A DNA stretch of 64,000 nt from Prevotella sp. (GCA_024682415.1 JAIKZG010000005.1:1-64000), one strand, 5' to 3'; counted from the stretch's first letter, positions 35,394 through 46,443 are shown. Notes: generated by a model not told the origin, from the sequence alone. Numbers and translations: made by a program.

Positions 35394-36374
35394 TTAGATG
35401 CTAAGTTCATCCAAGACCTTAATCAACTGTCGATCAAGAGGCTTATCTGAGCGTATTGCCTCAGACAATGGAACATATACAATATCATTATTGCGCACAC
35501 CGACCATAATGTTACGCTGTCCCTGAATGATTGCCTCAACAGCGCCAACACCGGTACGACTTGCTAAAATTCGGTCATGAGCAGAAGGGCGTCCACCACG
35601 CTGCAAATGTCCTAAAATTGAAACGCGCACATCATATTCAGGGAACTCCTTATGCACACGATCCGCATAATAAAGAGCGCCACACTTAGGGCTTTCAGAA
35701 ACTATAACGATACAAGAACGTTTCGATTTGCGTATACCTCGTTCCATAAACTGCGTGAGCTGATCCACATCAGTGCTGTCCTCTGGTATAATTGCAGCTT
35801 CCGCGCCACTTGCTATAGCACTATTCTGAGCCAAGAAGCCAGCATCACGTCCCATTACCTCAACAAAGAAAATACGCTCATGACTCTGCGCGGTATCACG
35901 AATGCGGTCAACACATTCTACAATTGTGTTCAATGTAGTATCATAACCAATTGTAGAGTCTGTACCATAAAGGTCATTATCAATAGTTCCAGGCAATCCG
36001 ATGCAACATACATCATAATCACGTCCAAATTCCATCGCGCCAGTCAATGAACCGTTTCCACCAATAACGACAAGCGCGTCTATACCTTCTTTCTGCAAAG
36101 TGGCATAAGCCTTATCACGACCTTCCTGAGTCATAAACTCGCTTGAACGAGCAGACTTCAAGACTGTACCACCCTGCATTATAATTCCACTTACATTTTC
36201 TGTTGTAAACTCTTCAATTTCATCATTAATAAGTCCATCATATCCACGATAGATGCCCTTAATCTTAAATCCGTTGATAATGCCTGCACGCGTAACTGCA
36301 CGAATTGCAGCATTCATACCAGGCGCATCACCACCAGATGTTAAAATGCCAATAGTCTCAATTGCTTTTTTCAT
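35394..36374 (-). CDS. pfkA: ATP-dependent 6-phosphofructokinase
   Basis: 326 residues. Motifs: [75 protein letters not shown]. Gly in GGNGS and PGTIDND, instead of the GGDD/PKTIDND of pyrophosphate enzymes, indicate ATP as phosphate donor. It phosphorylates fructose 6-phosphate in glycolysis. It is a single gene upstream of the ATP synthase promoter region. Confidence 0.95.
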   Translation of the reverse strand: MKKAIETIGILTSGGDAPGMNAAIRAVTRAGIINGFKIKGIYRGYDGLINDEIEEFTTENVSGIIMQGGTVLKSARSSEFMTQEGRDKAYATLQKEGIDALVVIGGNGSLTGAMEFGRDYDVCCIGLPGTIDNDLYGTDSTIGYDTTLNTIVECVDRIRDTAQSHERIFFVEVMGRDAGFLAQNSAIASGAEAAIIPEDSTDVDQLTQFMERGIRKSKRSCIVIVSESPKCGALYYADRVHKEFPEYDVRVSILGHLQRGGRPSAHDRILASRTGVGAVEAIIQGQRNIMVGVRNNDIVYVPLSEAIRSDKPLDRQLIKVLDELSI

Positions 36375-36493
36375 ATCACGAATTTTGTTTTAATAGTTTC
36401 TACTTATTTATAAATACCTTGTTACCCTTTTCTCTACATTATGCAGTAGTTATAATAGGATATTATATTGACCATATTTTATTCTCTATTTTT

Positions 36494-37846
36494 TTAAGCA
36501 ACGAAATATAAAGTTATAAAGCCAAACAATCCACCGACCACGACTTTTAACCCGACATTTCTCAAATACCATCCTACATGGATTCGTTCCGCTCGCATCA
36601 AAGCTAAGCCTCCGGCAGAGCCTATACACAACACATTACCACCGACAATTGTACAATAAGCAATTATTTTCCAATACTCTCCATTCAAATCTACATTCCC
36701 ATGCAAATAAAAGAAAGATATTGCTGTTGTAAAATTGTCTAATACGCAACTCATTGCGCCTGCCAGAACGCCGACAATCCATATATTATGAACATTTTCA
36801 TCAAACGCTACAGACAACTGTTCTATTACACCTATTTCCTGTATTACTCCTATTGCCAACATCATGCCAAGAACAAACAATGCCATTTGAATTGTACCAT
36901 ATTGCAATACACGCGGAATTCTATTAGAAATAGTTGTTGTATCGTCAGCCCGTAACAATTTACGATTAATAATTTCATTTACGACCCACAACACCGCAAG
37001 AACGCACAATGCGCCTAAAAAAGGATCCAATTTTGTAATATCATGAAAAGTCGGAATAAACCATAAACCACCTATTCCGACAAAAAGCATAATAATCCTT
37101 TGCCACACATTCAACCTTGTATCATCACCACGATAAGGCATCGTAATACTTTCCGTTTCAATTCTATCTGGCATCTGCATTCCCAACCATAAAATTGGAA
37201 CGAGCCACGCAATCAAAACAGGCAAAGCCATAGACAATGAATAATTTGACGCGGAAACATTACCATTTGTCCATAAATACAAGCCATTTACGTCACCGAT
37301 TACGGTTAAAGCACCACCTAAGTTTGCAGACAACAAAATTGCCGCTCCATACATCATACGTAAACGCCTATTGGGAATAATCTTATGCATAATGGTAAGC
37401 ATAAGAATAATCGTAGTCAAATTATCAAGATTCGCCGAAATCAAAAAAGTTAATATAGACACAATCCACAGCAATTTATTGCTTGAACGTGTTTTCATAA
37501 GTTGGGATATAAAATCAAAGCATCCATTATTATTCAAGATTTCAACAATCTCCATTGTTGCCAACAAGAAAAGAACAAGTGAAGATGCTTTACCAACATA
37601 CTTTATAAAGATATTTTGCGCAATAAACTCTTTAACTGCGATACTTGTTTCTGTCACTCCATCCCAAAACGAGGAATACTCTGCAGCATGTCTTAACATG
37701 ACAAAATCTGTGCCATAACAGATGTACAAGACCCAGCCTACAGTACCTGCAAAGATAGCTACAGCCGCCTTGTTAATATTAGTTATGTTCTCGGTCGCGA
37801 TAAGAGCATAGCACAATAGCAGTATTGTAACGATTACGAGCGTCAT
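36494..37846 (-). CDS. nhaD: NhaD-type Na+/H+ antiporter
   Basis: 450 residues from ATG 37846. The longer frame to 37900 runs across the -7 box at 37877-37870 and is unlikely. About eleven to thirteen membrane segments are present, with ISANLDNLTTIILMLTIMHK and LSANLGGALTVIGDVNGLYL, the NhaD/ion-transporter-superfamily signatures, and the related VLDNFTTAISFFYL and GNVLCIGSAGGLALM in the second half. It should export sodium in exchange for protons. Single gene. Confidence 0.9.
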   Translation of the reverse strand: MTLVIVTILLLCYALIATENITNINKAAVAIFAGTVGWVLYICYGTDFVMLRHAAEYSSFWDGVTETSIAVKEFIAQNIFIKYVGKASSLVLFLLATMEIVEILNNNGCFDFISQLMKTRSSNKLLWIVSILTFLISANLDNLTTIILMLTIMHKIIPNRRLRMMYGAAILLSANLGGALTVIGDVNGLYLWTNGNVSASNYSLSMALPVLIAWLVPILWLGMQMPDRIETESITMPYRGDDTRLNVWQRIIMLFVGIGGLWFIPTFHDITKLDPFLGALCVLAVLWVVNEIINRKLLRADDTTTISNRIPRVLQYGTIQMALFVLGMMLAIGVIQEIGVIEQLSVAFDENVHNIWIVGVLAGAMSCVLDNFTTAISFFYLHGNVDLNGEYWKIIAYCTIVGGNVLCIGSAGGLALMRAERIHVGWYLRNVGLKVVVGGLFGFITLYFVA

Positions 37847-37869
37847 TATACATTGCTTATATATTGACG

Positions 37870-37877
37870 CAAAGGTA
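37870..37877 (-). promoter_or_regulatory. -7 box of nhaD
   Basis: Minus strand TACCTTTG, 24 bases before the ATG at 37846; no TTTG at standard spacing. It decides the start of nhaD. Confidence 0.45.
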
Positions 37878-38025
37878 ATAAGAAATTCCGTCACATACAA
37901 TGTGCAAAGAGATTTTTATATCGGTTTAACAATATTGTAAACCGCACATTACAATATATAATTACGAATACTATTTTTCAAAAAATAATATTTGATATCC
38001 GTCAAGTTTATATCACGATATATTT

Positions 38026-38613
38026 CTATTGAAAAGCCAAATCCGCTAATTTCTTTTTGAGCTTTTCTGCTTCACTTTTCCTAATCGAAAGTGTAATTGA
38101 ACATGTATTATCAAAAGACTGGCTAATTATTCTTGGGCCAAGTTCTTTCACGATGTGCATAACCCCATTCATCTGTGGATATGAAAAGTTATAAGTTACT
38201 TGTTCTTCTACCTGCTTAACAACAATATTGCAATTACTTATTGCCTCTGCCGCAGCGTTACGATAAGCAACTATCAATCCACCTGTACCAAGATTAACCC
38301 CTCCATAATAACGAACTACACAAACTAATATATCTGTCAATTCGTTACTATTTATTTGCCCTAAAATAGGTTTCCCCGCAGTACTTGATGGCTCGCCGTC
38401 ATCATTTGCTCGAAAATCAGCACGCTCAGCCCCTAACATATAAGCATAACAAACATGCCGGGCATCATAATATTTTTTACGATACTCTGTTATAATTTGC
38501 TTTGCTTCATCTATTGATGATATATGATGAGCAAAAGCGAGGAATTTACTCCGCTTATCGGTGTAATATCCCTCGCCTATTTTATTATCTATTGTCTTAT
38601 ACTCGTCTACCAC
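38026..38613 (-). CDS. YigZ/IMPACT-family protein
   Basis: 195 residues, taking the GTG at 38613 (VDEYKTIDNKIGEGYYTDKR), five bases from the stop of the DUF1015 gene. The longer frame would overlap that gene by 47 bases. The family core is YDARHVCYAYMLGAERADFR with ANDDGEPSSTAGKPILGQI and VVRYYGGVNLGTGGLIVAYR. The family is widely conserved and thought to act in translation-related control or as an RNA binder; the bacterial function is unsettled. Confidence 0.9.
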   Translation of the reverse strand: MVDEYKTIDNKIGEGYYTDKRSKFLAFAHHISSIDEAKQIITEYRKKYYDARHVCYAYMLGAERADFRANDDGEPSSTAGKPILGQINSNELTDILVCVVRYYGGVNLGTGGLIVAYRNAAAEAISNCNIVVKQVEEQVTYNFSYPQMNGVMHIVKELGPRIISQSFDNTCSITLSIRKSEAEKLKKKLADLAFQ

Positions 38614-38617
38614 TAAA

Positions 38618-39865
38618 TTATGACAATTTATGAATAATAAGTCCAGAACGAAGTTTAGGCTCAAACCATGTTGCCTTAGGAGGCATTATTTTGCCAGAAT
38701 CTGCAATATTCATGATTTGACTCATCGCAACAGGATAAAGAGCTAAAGCCATCTTCATTTCGCCACTATCAACACGACGCTTCAATTCTTCCAATCCTCG
38801 AAGACCTCCTACGAAATCAATTCTCTTGTCAGAACGCAAATCCTTAATTCCGAGCAATTCATCGAGAATAAGACGTGATGATATATCAACATCAAGCACA
38901 CCTATTGGGTCGGCATCATTATATGTGCCCTGCTTTGCCTCCAGTTTATACCACTCATTATCAAGATACAAAGAGAACTCATGTAATTTCTTTGGCTTAT
39001 ACATATCCTTTCCGATCTTCTCTACTAAGAAATTCTTCTCCAAAGCCTTTAAGAATTCTTCAGACGTCATTCCGTTCAAGTCCTTTACTACGCGGTTATA
39101 GTCAAGCACTGTAAGCTGAGAAGCTTGGAAGCATACAGCCATGAAATAATTGTATTCCTCTGTTCCCGTATGATTAGGATTCTGCTTAGCCTTTTCCGCA
39201 CCTACCAAAGCAGCGGCAGCAGAACGATGATGACCATCGGCAATATAGAGTGCCGGCATTTTAGCAAACTCCTCCGTGATAGTGTTAATGTCATTATCAT
39301 CGTCAACTATCCAAAATTGATGACGAAATCCGTCTATCGGCGCAATGAAATCATTAACAGGAGTTGTCGCCGCATATCTCATGATTAAGTCATTCAACAC
39401 TTTATTATCAGGATATGCAAAGAAGACAGGTTCGATATTGGCATTGCAAACACGCACATGCTTCATTCTATCCTCTTCCTTATCACGACGTGTAAGCTCG
39501 TGCTTCTTAATAACACCATTGAGATAATCTTCCACATAAGCACCTACAACAAGACCATATTGTGTCTTTCCATTCATTGTCTGCGCATATATGTAATATT
39601 GCTCCTTCTCATCCTGCACAAGCCAGCCATTCTCTTGAAACTTTTTAAAGTTCTCGGCTGCCTTATCATAAACACGAGGATCATATTCCGATGTGCCTGG
39701 TTCGAAATCTATTTCCGGTTTTATGATATGATATAAACTCTTCTCATTATCGCCTGCCTCAACACGAGCCTCTTCTGATGATAACACATCATAAGGGCGT
39801 GACTCAACAGCCTCAACAAGATTTTTTGGAGGGCGAATACCCTTAAAAGGTTTGATTGTAGCCAT
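38618..39865 (-). CDS. DUF1015 domain protein
   Basis: 415 residues matching the DUF1015 family: IKPFKGIRPPKNLVEAVESR, PYDVLSSEEA, RVCNANIEPVFFAYPD, ALYIADGHHRSAAAALVG and DFVGGLRGLEELKRRVDSG. The family often sits next to serA/serC, as here (serA 94 bases upstream, serC beyond), so a link to serine metabolism is likely, but no reaction is established. Confidence 0.92.
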   Translation of the reverse strand: MATIKPFKGIRPPKNLVEAVESRPYDVLSSEEARVEAGDNEKSLYHIIKPEIDFEPGTSEYDPRVYDKAAENFKKFQENGWLVQDEKEQYYIYAQTMNGKTQYGLVVGAYVEDYLNGVIKKHELTRRDKEEDRMKHVRVCNANIEPVFFAYPDNKVLNDLIMRYAATTPVNDFIAPIDGFRHQFWIVDDDNDINTITEEFAKMPALYIADGHHRSAAAALVGAEKAKQNPNHTGTEEYNYFMAVCFQASQLTVLDYNRVVKDLNGMTSEEFLKALEKNFLVEKIGKDMYKPKKLHEFSLYLDNEWYKLEAKQGTYNDADPIGVLDVDISSRLILDELLGIKDLRSDKRIDFVGGLRGLEELKRRVDSGEMKMALALYPVAMSQIMNIADSGKIMPPKATWFEPKLRSGLIIHKLS

Positions 39866-39958
39866 AAGTTATATTATAAATTGTTATTAATGAAGAATTA
39901 GGAATGCAGAGTCATATATAGCCCCAGCATCCCTAATCCTTAAGTCAAAAATTATATT

Positions 39959-40876
39959 CTATTTATTAACTCTGAATTTCTCGTCACCATCTTTGAAGTA
40001 AGCATTTATCTGATTGGCTGCTGCTATTCCGGCATTGATATTAGCCTCGGCTGTCTGCGCGCCCATCTTCTTTGGAGTAGCGAAATAGCGTCCCTCAAAC
40101 TTCTTGAACTCAGCATCTGCATCAGGCATAATGTCGGCAATATATTTCAAGTCATCGCGTTCTGCCATCAACTTCAACAAACCATCTTCATCGATAACTT
40201 CCTTACGAGCCGCATTTACAAGGATGCCACCCTTAGGCATGAGATTTACGAGATTATAGTTGATACTCTTAATCGTTTCCGGAGTAGCAGGAATATGCAA
40301 AGAAAGAACATCACTTATCTTAAACAATTCTTCCTTGTTAGCAACTGCATGAACGCCGGCAGCTTCTATCTTCTCAGCAGAAACGAACTCATCAAAAGCA
40401 TAGACATCCATATCAAAGCCTTTAGCTATACGAGCGACATTGCGACCGACATTACCAAAAGCCAAAATACCGATTTTCTTGCCTTTGAGTTCAGAACCAC
40501 TCTTACCATTATAGAAATTACGCTGCATAAACACGAGCATACCAAATACCAACTCGGCAACGGCATTCGCATTCTGCCCTGGAGTATTCTCTACTACAAT
40601 ACCCTTTTCCTTAGCGTAAGCTGTGTCTATAGAATCATAACCGGCACCTGCACGAACTACTATCTTCAGTTGCTTAGCTGCATCGAGCACCTCCGGAGTA
40701 ATTTTATCTGAGCGAACGATCATGGCGTCTGCATCAGCGACAGCCTCAATAAGCTGGCTTTTCTCTGTATATTTTTCAAGCAGAGCCAACTCATGACCTG
40801 CTCCTTCTACTATTTTCTTTATACCATCTACCGCTGCTTTTGCGAATGGTTTTTCAGTTGCGATTAAAACTTTCAT
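39959..40876 (-). CDS. serA: D-3-phosphoglycerate dehydrogenase
   Basis: 305 residues, the short form without an ACT domain. The NAD-binding motif is GKKIGILAFGNVGRNVARIA (Rossmann, about residue 138). Substrate and catalytic parts: VRAGAGYDSIDT, NTPGQNANAVAELVFGML, and NAARKEVIDEDGL with the catalytic Arg. The usual catalytic His region is represented by KKMGAQTAEANINAG, where Gln-Thr replace the common H-I/L-G. First step of serine synthesis; serC is next upstream but serA has its own promoter. Confidence 0.9.
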   Translation of the reverse strand: MKVLIATEKPFAKAAVDGIKKIVEGAGHELALLEKYTEKSQLIEAVADADAMIVRSDKITPEVLDAAKQLKIVVRAGAGYDSIDTAYAKEKGIVVENTPGQNANAVAELVFGMLVFMQRNFYNGKSGSELKGKKIGILAFGNVGRNVARIAKGFDMDVYAFDEFVSAEKIEAAGVHAVANKEELFKISDVLSLHIPATPETIKSINYNLVNLMPKGGILVNAARKEVIDEDGLLKLMAERDDLKYIADIMPDADAEFKKFEGRYFATPKKMGAQTAEANINAGIAAANQINAYFKDGDEKFRVNK

Positions 40877-40909
40877 CTTCTTTAAAAATCAATTTCATTT
40901 TTTCGACCA

Positions 40910-40941
40910 CAAAACTAATAAAAATCTATGGTCAAAACAAA
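40910..40941 (-). promoter_or_regulatory. Promoter of serA
   Basis: Minus strand TTTG (40941-40938), a 20-base spacer and TAGTTTTG (40917-40910), 33 bases before the ATG. Confidence 0.6.
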
Positions 40942-41007
40942 TTATATCTGCAGATAAAATAAAAAAACATAGGAGCGAAATTTATCCGCCCCTATTGATA
41001 TATTATT

Positions 41008-42075
41008 TTAGTGCTGTGCCTCAAAATCTTTCATTGCTTGAATCAAGGCATTCACACCTTCCATAGTCTGCGCATTATAACAGCTTGCACGGAAGCCGCC
41101 TACAGAACGATGTCCCTTGATTCCCACCATGCCACGCTCTGTTGCGAAGTCAAGGAATGGTTTCTCAAGCTCTTTATACTCATCGTTCATAACGAAACAA
41201 AGGTTCATTACAGAACGGTCTTCTTCCTTTACTGTACCACGGAACAACTTGTTGCGATCAATTTCAGTATAAAGAGCATCGGCACGTTCATGAGCACGCT
41301 TATCAGCAGCCTCAACGCCACCATTTTTCTTCAACCAACGCATATTCTCGAGCAAGCTGTAAATTGGCACAACAGGAGGAGTATTAAACATTGAACCCTT
41401 CTCTACATGTGTACGATAATCAAGCATTGTAGGAATATCACGACCTGTCTTGCCAAGCACATCATCCTTTACAATGATAACTGTCACACCAGCCATTGAC
41501 ATATTCTTCTGAGCGCCTGCATAAATACAGTCATACTTAGAAACATCAACAGGACGACTCATAATATCAGAACTCATATCTGCGATAAGACGAACAGGAA
41601 CGTCTAAATCCTTACGAATCTCAGTACCATAAATAGTGTTATTAGTTGTAATGTGCAGATAATCTACATCAGTAGGACATGCCCAATCCTTAGGAATGAA
41701 TGTATAGTTAGCATCAGCTGAGGAGGCAACTTCAACGACTTCACCAAAATGCTTAGCTTCTTTCATAGCCTTCTTTGCCCAAGTACCTGTGTTAAGATAA
41801 GCAGCTTTCTTTACCAAAAAGTTACATGGCACCTGACAGAATTGAAGGGAAGCACCACCACCGAGGAAAATTACGGAATATCCCTCAGGAATGTTAAGCA
41901 ATTCTTTGATAAGAGCAACACTCTCATCAACAACTGGCTGAAAATCCTTGGCACGATGACTTATCTCCATAAGAGACAAACCGCTACCATTGAAATCCAA
42001 AATCTGCTTAGCCGTGTTCTCAATGACCTCGCGAGGAAGCATTGATGGACCAGCATTAAAGTTGTACTTCTTCAT
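41008..42075 (-). CDS. serC: Phosphoserine aminotransferase
   Basis: 355 residues, standard length. Signatures: [38 protein letters not shown], the PLP-Lys in [18 protein letters not shown] (about residue 190) and [18 protein letters not shown]. It makes 3-phosphoserine from 3-phosphohydroxypyruvate and glutamate, the second step after SerA. The gene is followed by serA, DUF1015 and yigZ on the same strand. Confidence 0.96.
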   Translation of the reverse strand: MKKYNFNAGPSMLPREVIENTAKQILDFNGSGLSLMEISHRAKDFQPVVDESVALIKELLNIPEGYSVIFLGGGASLQFCQVPCNFLVKKAAYLNTGTWAKKAMKEAKHFGEVVEVASSADANYTFIPKDWACPTDVDYLHITTNNTIYGTEIRKDLDVPVRLIADMSSDIMSRPVDVSKYDCIYAGAQKNMSMAGVTVIIVKDDVLGKTGRDIPTMLDYRTHVEKGSMFNTPPVVPIYSLLENMRWLKKNGGVEAADKRAHERADALYTEIDRNKLFRGTVKEEDRSVMNLCFVMNDEYKELEKPFLDFATERGMVGIKGHRSVGGFRASCYNAQTMEGVNALIQAMKDFEAQH

Positions 42076-42275
42076 CTGATTAAATTTATAAATGTTCTAT
42101 ATAAAATTATTGTTTTCTCAATTGCGAGTGCGAAATTACAGTTTTTTCTCCATACCGACAAATAAATTATCAATAATTTAGCTATAAGCTATAATTTCTT
42201 TCATTTTGTCAAGTAGAGAAGACAATTTCTCTATTCAGCGTCAATCGCACCGAATAACAAATCAGTATAAAACTT

Positions 42276-43592
42276 TTATCTGATTTCCTCAAAAATAGTC
42301 TTCACTCCTTTTATTTTTTCTCCCTGCACCCGGCGTAGCAATTCATTTGCCTTAATTCTTGGAACAGCAACATAGGCATATCTTTCCTTCACATCAATTC
42401 TGCCTATCTCGTTAGCTTTCAATCCTCCTTTTTTACAGAAGAAGCCCACGATGTCGCCCTTACTGATTTTGTCTTTTTTACCTTTGCCTACATATATAGT
42501 AGTATTCTTAGGTTTACACAATTTAGGCAAATCAGATGGTATCTCAAAAATCACAGGATTATCTTCCACATATTCAGGGATATTCTCATCAGGTCCAAGC
42601 AAGAAAAAAGCTCTTCCCACAGAATCCCATCTTGCGGTACGTCCTACACGATGTATATAGTTGTCTTCCGTTTCTGGTAAATGATAATGCACCACATTTT
42701 CTACTTCAGGAATATCAAGTCCGCGCGAAGCCAAATCCGTACTTACAAGAATATTAGCCGAGCCATTGGCAAACTTATATAAAGCGTCTTCACGTTGTTT
42801 TTGATCAAGACCGCCATGATACGCACTTGTAGTAAAACCTAAAGAATGAAGATATTCATCCGTACGCACTACACTATCTCTATAATTAAGAAACACTATC
42901 GTGCTTGCATCTCCAAAACTGAGAAGCAATTTACCAAGAGTTTCCAATTTATCTTTCGACTCACTTCTTACGCTATAAATACACACACGGTCGGAAACCT
43001 GCTCTTCCTTATTTTGAAAATCTATGCGAGCAGCGTTCTTCATGTGTACGAAACCAGGAATTACATCTGAATCTGTAGCAGATAAAAGTATTCTACGTTT
43101 CAAAGCCGGGAGTTTGCCCATGATATCCATCATCTCATCCATGAATCCCATTTCCAAACATTTATCAAACTCATCAATTACGAGATATTTGATTGCATGC
43201 GGATTGATATTCTGTTTCGTAAGATGATCATTCAGTCTTCCAGGAGTAGCGAATACAATCTGAGGCTTCACATCTTTCATTTTGCGATGCTCTTCCATTG
43301 CCATTCTTCCACCATAGCAAGCCATTGAACGCAAACCAGCCCCCATGTTCTGTAACACTTTTGCTGATTGAGCAGCCAATTCTCTACCCGGCACTATTAC
43401 TACAGCCTGCACATTGTCGTTTTCCACATCAATAAGTTCGACAAGAGGCAGCAAATAAGCCAAAGTTTTGCCCGAACCCGTAGGCGAAAGCACAACCACG
43501 TCTTTTTCATCACTGCTTATTGCCTTATAAGCAGCTTGCTGCATATCATTGAGCGTTATATCCAACTTATTAATTATAGCGTCAAACTTCAT
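42276..43592 (-). CDS. DEAD-box-type RNA helicase, DbpA-like
   Basis: 438 residues. Motif I is SPTGSGKT, motif II is VIDEFDK (DEFD instead of DEAD), motif III LLSATDSD and motif VI HRVGRTARW. The C-terminal 70 residues (KGDIVGFFCKKGGLKANEIG, then VPRIKANELLRR) are a DbpA-type RNA-binding domain, which in E. coli DbpA targets 23S rRNA, so a role in large-subunit assembly is likely. Its start is 18 bases from the TPR gene's stop. Confidence 0.92.
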   Translation of the reverse strand: MKFDAIINKLDITLNDMQQAAYKAISSDEKDVVVLSPTGSGKTLAYLLPLVELIDVENDNVQAVVIVPGRELAAQSAKVLQNMGAGLRSMACYGGRMAMEEHRKMKDVKPQIVFATPGRLNDHLTKQNINPHAIKYLVIDEFDKCLEMGFMDEMMDIMGKLPALKRRILLSATDSDVIPGFVHMKNAARIDFQNKEEQVSDRVCIYSVRSESKDKLETLGKLLLSFGDASTIVFLNYRDSVVRTDEYLHSLGFTTSAYHGGLDQKQREDALYKFANGSANILVSTDLASRGLDIPEVENVVHYHLPETEDNYIHRVGRTARWDSVGRAFFLLGPDENIPEYVEDNPVIFEIPSDLPKLCKPKNTTIYVGKGKKDKISKGDIVGFFCKKGGLKANEIGRIDVKERYAYVAVPRIKANELLRRVQGEKIKGVKTIFEEIR

Positions 43593-43610
43593 TCCTTTTA
43601 TATTTTGTGA

Positions 43611-44813
43611 TTATCTTATGATTTTATCTATTTCATCAAACTCCTTACCTAAATTAAGATTCAGATATATAGTGTATAGTGGGAACGCCCATTTTTCTTT
43701 CTGCTCAGGAGCCAACGCACGATATTTTTCCATATATTTTCGTGCCATAGTATAGTCCTTTATTACCTGATTTTTTTGTTTTTTTGTCAGACGCGTTATT
43801 TTATCTAATTTTACAGCACGATTAAAATAAGCAGACCCTATATTAAGATAGATATCAGCAATACTGTCATTATGAGCAAGCAAATTCTCACATATATTTA
43901 TACAATCTTCAAACCTGCCCAAATTTAAGAGTGCTGTACTTTTCGCGAATAAGAACAATTCATTTGTAGAATCATTTTTCAATGCGTTGTTTACTATATC
44001 CAATGCCTTTTCATTCTGTCCTATCTCTCCATAATACTGCATCAGTCTCGGAAAGAAGAATGGGAAAGAAGGATATTTTTTAAATCCTTCGGTAAGAGTT
44101 TCGAGATACTTTGTAGTTTCTCCTTCTGCTTTATATGTTTCTGCAAGATACTGCAACATATATTTATAATGCATGGAATCCTTTAAAGCAAAGCTTGCAT
44201 GATGCAAGGTTTTCTCTGTATCATGCATCTTATATCCACAATACACAGTCCAATAAGCAGCAGTCGGCATATTCGGATCTTTCTCCAAATAATTATATTT
44301 TGAGAATAACGGCTGGTTTCCACAATTCAAATAAGCATCCATGAATTTGTAGCCATCCGCATAATTCTGCTTACGTATATAAAACAAGCCTCCATAAAAC
44401 AAGTTAGGGCGATAATGATTGAGAATCTCCGCATTATTCTCCCTATAAGAGATTTTCACTTTACCCTTTTTATTTGGCAAAGCATCTACAGAATCTAAAG
44501 ATATTGCCAAATCAAACATCTCAAGATTTTTCTGAAAGAGTTTCACGGTATCATAATTCTCTTTCAAATACAGCTTCTCGTTACCCTGTTCATATTGCTT
44601 TCTCACAACATTAAACAGAGTAAACCATAGCTTCTTATTACTCATATTTGCAGAGTCAGTAAGAAACTTCTTCAATTCATTCTCGGATTTTTCCAAATCC
44701 TTACCGCTTTTTATTCTGTCTTCTGCCGTAATTATCTCTTTTTTCTGAGCATAAGAATTTACGGCAAAAAGCATAAGAGCAAAGAATAAACAAATATATT
44801 TTCTCATCTTCAT
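43611..44813 (-). CDS. Secreted TPR protein, unknown
   Basis: 400 residues from ATG 44813, giving the signal peptide MKMRKYICLFFALMLFAVNS ending YAQ; the upstream TTG is rejected. Several TPR-like repeats follow, for example FPRLMQYYGEIGQNEKALDI, FLFAKSTALLNLGRFEDCIN and IYLNIGSAYFNRAVKLDK. It is probably periplasmic and mediates protein contacts. It lies between dnaB and the helicase gene on the same strand with short gaps (20 and 18 bases). Confidence 0.85.
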   Translation of the reverse strand: MKMRKYICLFFALMLFAVNSYAQKKEIITAEDRIKSGKDLEKSENELKKFLTDSANMSNKKLWFTLFNVVRKQYEQGNEKLYLKENYDTVKLFQKNLEMFDLAISLDSVDALPNKKGKVKISYRENNAEILNHYRPNLFYGGLFYIRKQNYADGYKFMDAYLNCGNQPLFSKYNYLEKDPNMPTAAYWTVYCGYKMHDTEKTLHHASFALKDSMHYKYMLQYLAETYKAEGETTKYLETLTEGFKKYPSFPFFFPRLMQYYGEIGQNEKALDIVNNALKNDSTNELFLFAKSTALLNLGRFEDCINICENLLAHNDSIADIYLNIGSAYFNRAVKLDKITRLTKKQKNQVIKDYTMARKYMEKYRALAPEQKEKWAFPLYTIYLNLNLGKEFDEIDKIIR

Positions 44814-44833
44814 ATAAGCCAAATAATTTATTA

Positions 44834-46348
44834 TTAAAATGGCACGCTGTCGGTATCCGATATAGTTCCCATCGGAGGTAACTCACCACCAAATGGATCA
44901 CCACTTGAAATTTCACCGTTAGGCAATGCGCCATCTGCATTCATCTTCGACTCCATCACATATCCATCATCTGGATTATCGAATCGGGTAAACTCGCCAC
45001 GGAACGTCAGCAATACATCCTTTGTAGCACCCTTACGATGCTTCGCGATAATAATCTGAGCCATTCCATGCAAATCATTACCCTTTTCATCCTGGAATAT
45101 ATGATAATACTCAGGACGATGCACGAAAAGCACCATATCGGCATCCTGCTCAATGGCTCCTGATTCACGCAAGTCGCTAAGCTGCGGACGTTTACCATCC
45201 AATCCATCACGATTTTCCACGGTACGATTCAACTGTGAAAGCGCCAATATTGGTATGTCAAGCTCCTTAGCCAAACCCTTCAATGAACGAGAAATTGTTG
45301 ATACCTCCTCCTGACGATTACCGAATTTCATTCCATTGGCGTTCATAAGCTGAAGGTAATCGATCATAATCACTTTCACTCCCTTTTCACGAACAAGTCT
45401 TCGAGCCTTAGTACGAAGTTCAAAAATAGACAGGCCCGGGGTGTCGTCAATATACAAAGGAGCTTCTTCAAGCAAACGTATATTATTATCGAGTCTTGCC
45501 CATTCATCCTGTGCCAACTGACCATTTAGAATCTTGCTACCTGGAATTTCACAAACATTTGAGACGAGACGATTCACCAGCTGCACATTATTCATCTCAA
45601 GAGAGAAAAAGGCTATAGGATTATTATAATCCACAGCAATATTTTTAGCCAAAGAAAGGGCAAAAGAAGTCTTACCCATGGCAGGACGTCCTGCGATAAT
45701 CACGAGGTCACTCTTCTGCCAGCCTGAAGTAACCTTGTCCAAATCCGTATAGCCGGTAGGAATACCAGTAAGACCACCTGCATTAGCCGATGCTTTCTGC
45801 AATATTTCTACTGCCTGTTTCAATACAGGACCAATCTGAGTATAGTCTTGACGCATATTCTTCTGAGACAAAGAGAATAAATTACCCTCTGCCTCCTGCA
45901 TCAGTTCATTTACATCAACAGTAGCATCAAAAGCTTTTGTCTCGATATTACTTGAGAAAGAGATAAGCTGACGAGCAAGATATTTCTGCTGCAAAATTTT
46001 AGCATGAGCCTCGATATGCGCCGAAGAGGCCACACGATTGCTCAATTCCATAATATAAGGAAGTCCACCTACTTTTTCAAGTGTGCCCTCCTTAGCCAAT
46101 TCCTGTGTTACGGTTTGAATATCAACAGGAATTTCCTCCATATTCATAGTCTGAATTGCAGCATATATTTTCTGATGACGTGGGTCATAGAAAGTTTCTG
46201 CATGCAATATCTCAGAAACTACGGAGAATGCATCACTATCTATCATTAAAGCACCGAGCACAACTTCCTCTACATCTACAGCCTGTGGCTGTAAATGTCC
46301 GTATGTATTATCAATCGGTGCTGCTTGTCTTTTTCTTTCTGCCGGCAT
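44834..46348 (-). CDS. dnaB: Replicative DNA helicase
   Basis: 504 residues: N-terminal DnaB domain (PQAVDVEEVVLGALMIDSDA), linker and RecA-like domain with P-loop IAGRPAMGKTSFALSLAKN (about residue 218), Walker B VIMIDYLQLM and the LSQLNRTVENR region. The acidic C-terminal tail (GGELPPMGTISDTDSVPF) resembles the partner-binding tips of replication proteins. Hexameric 5'-3' helicase of the fork. Confidence 0.97.
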   Translation of the reverse strand: MPAERKRQAAPIDNTYGHLQPQAVDVEEVVLGALMIDSDAFSVVSEILHAETFYDPRHQKIYAAIQTMNMEEIPVDIQTVTQELAKEGTLEKVGGLPYIMELSNRVASSAHIEAHAKILQQKYLARQLISFSSNIETKAFDATVDVNELMQEAEGNLFSLSQKNMRQDYTQIGPVLKQAVEILQKASANAGGLTGIPTGYTDLDKVTSGWQKSDLVIIAGRPAMGKTSFALSLAKNIAVDYNNPIAFFSLEMNNVQLVNRLVSNVCEIPGSKILNGQLAQDEWARLDNNIRLLEEAPLYIDDTPGLSIFELRTKARRLVREKGVKVIMIDYLQLMNANGMKFGNRQEEVSTISRSLKGLAKELDIPILALSQLNRTVENRDGLDGKRPQLSDLRESGAIEQDADMVLFVHRPEYYHIFQDEKGNDLHGMAQIIIAKHRKGATKDVLLTFRGEFTRFDNPDDGYVMESKMNADGALPNGEISSGDPFGGELPPMGTISDTDSVPF

Positions 46349-46369
46349 ATTTCTTATAAAAAGACTAAG

Positions 46370-46413
46370 AGTGAACAGCCGTAATTGTATTATAACAAAT
46401 ACAGCTATTCACT
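46370..46413 (-). terminator. Hairpin between the peptide transporter and dnaB
   Basis: 10-bp stem, arms 46370-46379 and 46404-46413; as minus-strand RNA the single mismatch becomes a U-G pair. It is followed by CTTAGTCTTTTT. The core AGTGAATAG is the same as in the ATP synthase terminator. Confidence 0.5.
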
Positions 46414-46443
46414 ATTTATGAATTAATATATTTATTTTATCTG